DNA of 64,000 bases from Zonotrichia leucophrys gambelii (taxonomy: Eukaryota; Chordata; Aves; Passeriformes; Passerellidae): NCBI RefSeq assembly GCF_028769735.1, contig NC_088178.1, forward strand, positions 25,069,357 through 25,133,356, read 5' to 3'. A model generated the notes under the pieces. The model was given only the letters and a program-made list of their open reading frames with translations, was not told where the DNA came from and did not search any database. A program made the position numbers and the translations under genes. Of the stretch, positions 55,219-64,000 are shown one piece after another (the first letter of the stretch is position 1; every line of letters begins with the position of its first letter).

Positions 55219-58200
55219 CCACCAAACCAGAAAACCAATCCAGCCGAACATAAAGCTGGCACCAGGCAGGAGGAGGAGGAGGAGCACGCCTGGCAATAAC
55301 AAACAACTCGTAGGGTGGGGACAACTCCTGTTGGCACCACTTCCAGATTAAAGCCACCGTGAAACTCCGGCATTGGAGGAGAAGTGGGGCTGCATTTGGG
55401 GGTTTTTATTCGTCACGTTGTTAGAGTCAAATTTTAAAAAAATCTGCAAAAATTATTCAAATTATTTTATCTCATCCATTCAATTAAACACTCAATTATA
55501 TATTCAAAGAGAATATATAACCTTCAATCAAATGAGAAAACGTAACTAAAGAAACTGCTAGTAAAAACTAGAACCGAGCTAATGATTTGAGTACTGTGAT
55601 AGTGTTGCATATCAAGAATGTAATCAAATGTAAGTAGATAATGTTAAAAAGCATATACAGTCTTTATTCCTAAGAAATATGAATAGAGAGGTCATGACAT
55701 TTCATAAGACAATACTCTGTATGAAATAAAAGTCAGCAGTTCCACAATGAATGCAGAATCTGAAATGCAAGTGCAATAATAATGTTGTTGAACTTTGGAG
55801 TCTCTTTTTCTTTCCTTTTGCTCTTTAATATGGAAATAATTTAGCTAACAAAAAATAATTTTAACTCCTGCAACATATTCAATAGCAACCAAATTACCAT
55901 CTCACAACAAACTGCAAAACAAACCAACTAATAAAACTCAGTATGAGAAACAAAAAGAAACCTCTCCTGAACCCAGGACAGACACAAAAAGATCATCCTC
56001 TGTCAGATATTGGCCATCTACATGACAGAGGGAGAGAGGGAAATGGGGAAAGGAATGCCTCTAAAAAAAATAAATTGGTTGGAAACAAAGCACTGGAGTG
56101 AAGTGAATCAGTGCTGAGGTGGCATCTTCGTAGAAACCTGGATGGCACCTCTTACAAGCTCAGGCTCATACCAAATTGCAAGACCTGGAATCAAAGCAGA
56201 ATTTTCTCCCAGTCAGGCTGGCAACAAAACCAGCATCTGCAAAATGGGGTATGATTAACCTGTTGAAACCAGTTCAGCATATTTCAATAATTCAATATCC
56301 CAGTGTTACATGGGACTCAGTTTCCCCTGCTTTCTGAGCGTACAGTGCCAATTACTCCTCCGAAATCTAGCTCTTGGCTCTTTTTAGGAAAATTATCTGG
56401 CTGAAATACAACAGCTTGAGGTCAGATAAGATACCATCTGACCTTAAACTCCAGAAAAGTATAAAAATCTATACCTACCTAGAGCAACAAAATGAAAAAT
56501 GTTTAAATCAGCTTTGGTTAGAATTCATTTTCGGCTCACAAAATGAAGACATGAGAATGTTTCACTTTCATTTTTGCCAGTTTCTTTTGTTTCCTCCACT
56601 TTGCAGACAAGCATTAAAAAACTCTGCATTTGAATTGCAAAGAATCAGACTAAAGCTTACTTCCAAACAGGGGGAAAAAGAAAACCACCAAAAAACTTTC
56701 AAGAAGATATTTCTACCTCTTCTACCACTTCTTCCTCTCAAGTTGTTCCACTGTATTCAACTCCCTCAAACACATCCATTTGGAGTCAGAATTTCACATA
56801 ACAGGGCCTCTTCAAAGATGAAGGCCAAGTCAAACTGTGAGCTCTTGCCTTCTGAGTTGTTCTTTTGCAAAGCTTTTTTTAATAATTTCATTAACAGCAG
56901 AACTGACTCCACCTGGTTTCCTAGACGTGCACTTTGTGCTCCTCTGTCACTCTCTATCACAGCCCCTTGGGCAAGCAGAGCAGACGTGCTGGAGCCCTGT
57001 CTGATTTGTAGCTACTCCCTACAAGGAAATGGAACTTCCTCCTGCTTCCCCCTCAGCAGAGACCTCTCCTCTGTTGAGGCATAATTCTTCCAGAAAACAG
57101 ACCAAAACTCAATGACCCTTTGCCATTACTTCAGATATGTTCTAAAATGTGGTCCCAACTGACTGAAATGCCCAAAAGTAGGGACTACAGTGTAGAAAGG
57201 CAACTAAAGGGAAAGACGACAAGCTTTTAAGTTTTGTTTCCCTGGGGAGTACTAGATAAAATATAAACACAGAAAGTACTACAAACATAAGTGTTATCAC
57301 CCTGTTTCTATAAAGCATTCCCTCCTTTGAGATAGGGAGACTTGTATTTTATCCAAGAGCTGCTTTTATCTCTCCCATTATGATTGTCCTTAAGCTCAAA
57401 TCTCCCAGCCAGCCTTCCAACACTAAGTGGGGTGATTAACCTCAGTGCCCCCCTCGCCTCACTACCAATCCAGCCCAGCTGAACTTCCTCAACAAAAATA
57501 AAAGGAAATTCTGCAAACAAAGGTCACAGCCACAGTCAGGAACAATAGGAAAGGTTGTCTTCTGCACTCTGCTCAGAGTGCAGCACAGGTGATGTCTATG
57601 GACAGCCCTAATGTGCTGGGGTGGGGGGGTCTTTTCTGGCTCTTAAGCCCATTTTTCTGTCTGAGAACTCCTACAAATCATTCAAACCTCTCCCATGTTC
57701 TTTGTCAAAAGTTTTTAAAAAATTATCACACGTTTATGTTTGATTCATGATGAAACAGACATAACTCAGTACAACCTACTACTCATGCTTGATGTTTTTC
57801 CAAAGCGCTTAAAACTAAAACTATCAGAGATTACTGGCCACTAAAGCGCTTCAGACTCCACCAGCACTAAACCCATCGATATTCTTAGTAACAAACATAA
57901 GTGCTACATAGTGTTCCAGAACTCCCTCTTACTACAGGCTATAGAATTTATCCTCGTAAGGATAATACTGCCAAAATCTACCCAGAAGGAAGTCAGCACA
58001 CTGTACATAAACTTTAACACACAAATCAAGGATGCAACAAAACTGGAACTCTGGGCTCAATGAAGATAGGAAGCTCTGATGTTGTATTTATTTTGTGGAA
58101 GATTGAAACCATCTAAGGAGTAATCATTAAATATATATCTATGTATATATACATATGTAGAAAATACATAACACTGTAACAAGATGATATCTGATTTACA

Positions 58201-60829
58201 GAAGTACTGCCGAATAAATGAAGTAACAAGAAAGGCTTTGGCTGATACAAAAGTTAGTAACATATGTAGGTGCAAATATCTTACAATTCAATTTTGGAGT
58301 GAGCAAAATATGCTGGATGGGAGATCCATAAGGGATATGCTCGTTACAGATTACTCTGCATTGACTCACTGTTTTTTCTACAGCACTGTATGACTCACTG
58401 GGAAGGTGAGAAAAACTAACGTCACCCAACGCCAAGTACTCTTTCTGGGCACCTCTTTCTGACCCTACTACTGCTGCTGCCTCTGTGCCAAGCTGGGCAC
58501 AGCTGTCCTCTCTCAGCCACACTGGCTGTGCTACAAGTCTCCCCCACCTCTCTATTCCATAGAGGCTCCTCATGCTTTTGCAAATTTGGTTCTGATGCTA
58601 CGTTTTACTGCAGCAGTTCTTTACACCTCAGACCCAAGTGCAGCGAACCCTGAAGAGGGGCAGCACCCGCCCCAAGGCTCCCCAAGTGCTGCACCATTCG
58701 TGTGAGAGCAGAGCAGGAACTGATATGAGGGAGCTCGAACTTCAAACCCAAACACACACATCAGCCCAAGGACCCACGAGGAGGCTGGGGGAGCACAACA
58801 CAGCGCTGCACTGGTTTAGAGCCTTTCAGAGACTTCCAGAGGCCTCAGATGATCACAAAACTGGTTTAAATGGCAGCCACACACTGAAACTAATTTTTTC
58901 ACCTTGATCTTAACCTCCACTTATGCTCAGTGCTATGCTAAATGACAATACAGCAGTATGTATTGTGGCATAGAAGCTTATCTGGATCTTGTATTTAAAC
59001 AACAGTGAGCCCTTCACTCAAACTGGAATCCTTGAGGAAGGGACGGTCTTTGAACTGCTCCATACCAGCTGCAAACCAGTTCACAAACCACAGGGAAAGC
59101 AAACAGATCTTCTGCCAGTACCCTTGTGCCTCTTCACCAGCATCCAGCACTTTCCCTACTGGAAGAAACATGCTGAAAATCACAACTCCAGGAAAGCTGT
59201 CAAGAACACAGCCACGCTCAGCGGACTGAGTCACAATCGTTTGTAACACAAAACTGATTCCAGGCTCCTGTGTCAAGCTTTGCTGACACTGAAAACTAAA
59301 ATCTGAAAGTTACTTCTTGCTGGCAGCAGTATTTCATGCATCAACAGAAATGAAAATAAAATCTAAGAACATCTGATAAATTGGGTTTTTTCCAAAGACT
59401 GCTGAAACCTTAGAATCAAAACTACAAAATAAGGATACAGTATGAGTATACATGCATGTATGCATGCATTTCTGTGAAAACAAACAAAAAAAATGAGTAA
59501 AAATTAAATTCATGGGCACTGTTACAAAATTTAGGTCTTTTGTATTTCTAAGTTAAACGATTTATCAAGCAATATCAAAATAGTGTTAATGTGCCAAAAG
59601 CACGAGAAATGTTGACTTTCACTGGATTGCTTCCATTGTGCAAATTAATCCACTAAGCAAATTGCAGGATCCTTCTTTCTATGGGTTCTCAATACAAGTC
59701 AGTACCAGTATTACATTATTTCACTAAGATAGTGACAAAAATAAACTTATTGTAGTAGAAATGCTTTGTAAAGTTTAAAAAGCCAGGACTGCAAACTGAA
59801 CACAGAACATACTCTCAGGCAGTCAGACTGCCTTATGGTATCAACATGAATACAACAATTCTGAAGCATGACTGACAAGCAGAGCCACAAGACAGTTAAG
59901 AGGAGCATCTCAGGAATATCTTGCTTTCAAGCACAACACAGGGAAATCCTGTCCCCCTTTCTTTCTCCCCACTGCAGCAATTCCCTTCAGAGGAAGAACT
60001 GGATAAATGCCCTGCACAGTGCAGGTGTCCCGGGGCACTGAGCACAGCAAGCTGAGGTATGAAAAGGAAGTCCCAGCTGTCCTCTATGCGAGAACAGAAC
60101 ACAGGAGGAACTTTCTGATCCCTCTATGTCTATCTTCTGGGAACACATCCCAATATATCTCTTGGGAAAAGGTAATTTTACCACAAAATTAATTTTATGA
60201 AGGTTTACACTAAAGTTAAGCAGAAAAATGATTAAAAAAAGCTCATTGCAAAATTGGTATTTGTAAAAGAGACCTCTTACTCCTAATATAGCATCTTCTG
60301 CCAGGTACTGTAATTAAGTCATAGCTCCATGGCTAGCTTACTTTTCTTGTCACGGAAATAATTATGTCATAACTATCTGGGGTCAGACTATCCAAAAAGC
60401 AGCCACTGAAACCGGGAGCACAAGCCAAAACCATAAACATGTATCCTCTATTTTCAAGCAAATGCAACGACCCCTAAAACCAGGGCACAGTGCTCAGGAA
60501 GCCAAGTGACGTGGAGGTGGTATGAATATTAAAAAAAAATTATTAGGTCCATACTTAAATACAACTATCTTTTTAATGTACTAATCTCTACCTTAGCTCA
60601 AATGCGATTGTATTGTTTCTCTGTGTGTTATGAGCTCATCTTCCTTTGATATACCCAGAAACAACCTTAAAAGCCAGGAGGCCTCAGGTAATATGACACA
60701 TTCAGCCAACTGGCAAATTGCAACATATTGCAAAAGCAGCAAAGTCGTTCAGCTGTATTTGTATACAAAATAAGCCAACAAAAGAGCACAACCACGTAGG
60801 CGAAGGGATGCCTGGGTGTCACTCCAGGC
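55219..60829. other. TUT4 intron 1, promoter side
   Basis: Mostly AT-rich unique sequence. A plus-strand frame without stops spans 56374-57084 (236 codons, beginning TTG not ATG). Simple (TA)-rich sequence lies at about 58125-58160 and a short tgcatg repeat at about 59450-59470. No supported gene. Confidence 0.5.
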
Positions 60830-61520
60830 AGATCGTAATCCACGGCAAGGAGAACCTCTCGCGGCGGAGCGGGCACGGCTCTCGAGGGCAGCCCCGCACA
60901 CGGGGCATTCCCCGCGGGCCTCGCCGGCTGCGCTGCTCTCTCCCCCCGCATTATTTAATTCCACGGGGCGTACGGACAACAAACCGCACGCACCGGCTCC
61001 GGCCCGGATGCGCCCCCGGCCCCCCGCTGACCTTGCGGCGGCCCCCGCGCCTCGGACCCGGCGCTTCCCCCGCCCGGGCGCGGGGCCCGAGGCCGCGGCG
61101 GGCCGTCGAGGCGGGGCAGGGCTGGGGCGGGGGGCGCCGGCGCGGACAGGACCCCCTGAGCCCGCCTCCCCCCAGGCCGCCGCCCCCGGGGCGCGGGGAG
61201 CCCCTGGGCCCCGGTACCTGTGTGCGGCGCTAGCGGAGCCGGCGCGGCGCCCCCGCCATGCCCGGCTGCGGCTGCTGCAGGCCCCGACGGCAGCGGCTCA
61301 GTCCGGCCCGGCCGCCATGTCAGCGGCGCGGTGCATTGTGGGGCGAAGGCGGGCGGGAGCGCCCCGAGGGCGGCGGCGCTGCGGGGCGGCGGCGGCGGCG
61401 GCGGGGACCGAGCCGGGCACGGTGCCCGCACCGCCCCGGTCGTGCCGGGGAGCCCCCCGTGCCTCAGAACCACCCCCTTGCTGAGGGGGCGACGCGCCCC
61501 CCCTTCCCGTCTCCCCGGCG
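60830..61520 (-). promoter_or_regulatory. TUT4: TUT4 CpG-island promoter
   Basis: Extreme GC and CpG content with (GGC)n at about 61384-61405. A GCCGCCATG motif near 61311-61319, read on the minus strand as CATGGCGGC, resembles a YY1 site, which commonly lies just downstream of start sites. No TATA box is seen. The only gene beginning here is TUT4; no divergent partner is recognisable to 64000. Confidence 0.65.
61218..61340 (-). other. TUT4: Probable TUT4 non-coding first exon
   Basis: A CAG/gtaccg donor on the minus strand at 61217 lies in the centre of a CpG island, and no coding start compatible with TUT4 exists there. It could splice to the acceptor at 51643-51641 preceding the start exon. 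The outer edge is an estimate. Confidence 0.45.
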
Positions 61521-61658
61521 TTCAGGGCCTTCCTCCCTCAGTGCCACAGCGGCAGGCGGGGATGAGGGAATAAGCAGCATATTTTTTTCTTCTTAATTAC
61601 CCCTCAACAGCCATCCTAGTTTTTCCCCTTGTTTCTCTTCCCAGGCCTCTTCTTCTGC

Positions 61659-61918
61659 ATAGAATCAGCACGGTTGGAAGAGACCTTTAAGATCCCCCAG
61701 TCCAACCGTGCACCCCGTACAGTATCCCCACAGCCGCTAAACCTACAGCACCCAGCGCCAGCTCCAGAGGACTCCCAAACACCCTCACGGATGGTGACAC
61801 CATAGGGCAACAGATTCAATGCCTGACCGCCCTCAGGGGGCACAATTTTTTTTCTTAGTATCTAATCTGAATCTCCCGTGTCTCAGCGTAGAGCCATTTC
61901 CTCTGGTCCTGTCCCTGC
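61659..61918 (-). mobile_element. CR1 LINE 3' fragment upstream of TUT4
   Basis: The plus strand reads atagaatcagcacggttgga, agagacctttaagatccccc and agtccaacc, then after a gap tagtatctaatctgaatctc and gagccatttcctctggtcct. This is the reverse complement of the CR1 3' region ending in the attctatgattc-type tail. It begins about 320 bp upstream of the presumed TUT4 start site, in TUT4 orientation. Confidence 0.85.
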
Positions 61919-64000
61919 AGGCGCGGCAGAAGGGGCCGGCCCCTCTCAGTGCACTCTCCCGTCAGGAGAGCGATGAGGCATCCGCTGCCCAGGCCTGTGG
62001 AGTAGGGTAGGGCTCGCTGCAGCCCGGACATTGATCCCCGCTTCCCCAGGGCTTCTCCCCCTCCTCCTGTGCTCGGAGAAGAGCGGCTGTGCTCCGAGCA
62101 CCTGCGGAAATGACTCCAGGCTCCCTGACCTTGGCTGTGCAGGTGGCCTCGGCAGCAGCCAGGGACAGTGGCTTGGCCAGGGTGTCTGCTGGCAGAGCCG
62201 CAGGTCTCGGGGGAGAAGAGCCAGCCTGCCGGCTCTTGGCAGTGCTGGACGGTGACCTAAAGGCACTGGCAAGTGCTTGTCTGAGGCAAATCCCTGTGTG
62301 ATCCAGTACTACCCCTTTTTGGCAGTGAAATGTCGTGTTGTTGGCACTTCCTAGCCCAGGCTAAGGAGGCCTTTCCAGGAAAATAAGGCACTAAAAGATC
62401 AGTGTTGAACTACAAAAGGGATTCAAAGGAAACTATTAAAAGTAATATGAATAGTAGTGTTAGAAACACTACCTCAGGGAGTCTGTGTAGGCACACAAAA
62501 GTTGCAAAATCTGTAATACAGGATTCTGTAATACTGACAAGACATACTTCTGAATGTATTGTGAAGTCAGCACAATCCTTAGAGGTAACCTGTATTTTTT
62601 TTTTTTTTCTTTCGGTTCACTTGAAGTTCACACTTTACGAAATTAGGACTGGGTAGCTCAGGGTATTGCTCATGGGATTCACCTTTAGGTACATAGGCCA
62701 GTCCAGGACAGCAGCAACAGAAACAGCAGTGCTGCCCTGGGGAAAACTGAGGTTGACTGGGTGGTGGTTCCAGCCTATTCCAATTTATTTGACAAAGATT
62801 TCTATTAGGTTTAGTAGGCCAAAGAGTAAATTGCAGAGTAGCTAGATTATACTTGCTGCTGGATACAGTTCTCCTAGATCAACATTGAGACATGCTAGTG
62901 AGCAAACACACGCCAGTTTGCAAACCCGATGGGCATATTTCCTTCAAATAGTTGGATAGACTTTAATATGAACTGGTAGAGCAGTTTGGCTCAGAAAACA
63001 TGCACCAGTACAAAGCCAACAGCCTTTGACATAGTCTCTATCTCTGTGTTCAGGAACAATGCCTCCTTCTTTGCTGATGTTAAAGAATATTTTATGGCAG
63101 GGAGCAATATAGAAACATGGCACTAAAAGAGGAAGCAGAGTTCTACTGCCAGCAGGCCATTATTTAAAGAATAAATCATCAGTGCAAGTGACCAAAACTT
63201 TTCAGATTCTGGGCTCAATTTGTAGGAGAAAATATGACTGAAAGTGACTAAATTTTATCTAGAAATCAGAGATTATAATCATAAAGCTGCAGGAAGTAGA
63301 TTTTATAAAGTCCCTCTCTAGAGCAAAACTTGCTTTTTACATTGCAGTATGTGGCCTCATTTTTAGTCCTATAACCAAGCAACTAAAATATTATTCCTCA
63401 AAAATGTACATGTGTATTGTAGATTTGTTTTTTATTTTCTGACAAAAAAAAATCCACATTATGCTGATGATCAATTTTTTAAAGACTACTTTTAGAATTT
63501 ACTAGGTTTTAAAAATCTTTTTAAATGGACAAACCCTGTTCTCTTTCTTCAGATATATCTGAAGAAACTCCAAAGCTTCTTAGATAATTTACTTATAAAA
63601 TTAGGAAATAAAACTTGACTGTCAGCTTGGTCAATAGTACAGTCAGGAAAGTATCCAGGAAAATACCACTTATCTGCAAAGAAATTCATATTCTCATCAC
63701 AGTCTATCTTTTCTGTAGAGACCATGACAGAAGATTTTCCATCTCTAAATCTATATATTTTTGTAGCGTATTACATTATTTCTTGATGTTGCGTGTCTGC
63801 TTAAACTGAAAATAATAAAAAATGTGAAAAATCTGAAATGCTTAAAAACTTCAAATATGTTTTTCAACTAGCTATATAAGGCTTCTTCCCTTACAGTGCT
63901 GGTCATGCTTGAATTCCCTAAGCAAATTTAATCAAAATGTCAAAGATCTACCAAAATTCTTTAAAAAAAAACCCAAAAAAGAAAGTGAGATTTAATAAAT
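61919..64000. other. Upstream flank of TUT4
   Basis: No coding exon, RNA gene or clear repeat is recognised. GC content falls from about 62300 onward. The next gene in mammalian synteny (GPX7) is not visible in this window. Confidence 0.5.

Noticed and set aside
53535..55373. ORFs of 411-612 codons on both strands over the GC-rich array
   Set aside because: Stop-free minisatellite units of 21-22 bp open several frames on both strands at once; the peptides are simple Gly/Pro/Glu/Gln or Pro/Cys/Leu repeats.
60667..61596. Long frames on both strands in the TUT4 CpG island
   Set aside because: Pro/Arg/Ala/Gly-rich translations of CpG-island DNA in several overlapping frames; no known protein recognised.

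Overview
The window is vertebrate nuclear DNA, and most probably avian. Three intron-bearing genes sit in the order ORC1 (minus) - PRPF38A (plus) - TUT4/ZCCHC11 (minus), the order I know from mammalian chromosome 1p32-type synteny. Interspersed repeats are mainly CR1-type LINE remnants, intergenic gaps are short, and PRPF38A carries a solo retroviral LTR with a 6-bp target duplication. A songbird is my best guess (inference from the LTR style and CR1 content); nothing in the window identifies the species.

Layout. 1-6135: 5' part of ORC1, with five coding exons at 1710-5105 encoding the first ~357 residues including the BAH domain; the AAA+ part lies beyond the left edge. 5350-6600: a CpG-rich bidirectional promoter with an E2F palindrome and tandem ETS-type sites, plus a 29-bp GC-rich minisatellite beside it. 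6334-10580: complete PRPF38A, ten coding exons summing to 939 nt (312 aa plus stop), with an antisense solo LTR in intron 5. 10.6-11.6 kb: convergent intergenic gap. About 11.6-61.3 kb: complete TUT4 on the minus strand. I reconstructed 29 coding exons whose lengths sum to 4,875 nt (1,624 aa plus stop) with every splice phase matching, and one probable non-coding first exon inside a CpG island at about 60.8-61.5 kb. 61.6-64 kb: upstream flank with a CR1 fragment and no gene that I can see.

The unusual content lies in the TUT4 introns. Intron 4-3 (42445-49186) holds a ~3.4-kb array of a 29-bp unit (about 117 copies) with all three plus frames open, followed by a ~1.15-kb decayed CR1/L3-like LINE. 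Intron 1 holds a ~1.5-kb GC-skewed minisatellite with a ~21-22 bp unit. A 179-bp unit containing the exon 5 splice acceptor and the first 29 exonic bases is tandemly triplicated. Two 244-bp near-identical blocks flank exon 4. The long ORFs over these arrays are artefacts of stop-free repeat units.

How the genes work (family knowledge): ORC1 is the large ATPase subunit of the origin recognition complex; PRPF38A is a spliceosomal B-complex protein; TUT4 is a terminal uridylyltransferase that uridylates pre-let-7 and short-tailed mRNAs. They share position, not a pathway. The only visible regulatory link is the shared ORC1/PRPF38A promoter.
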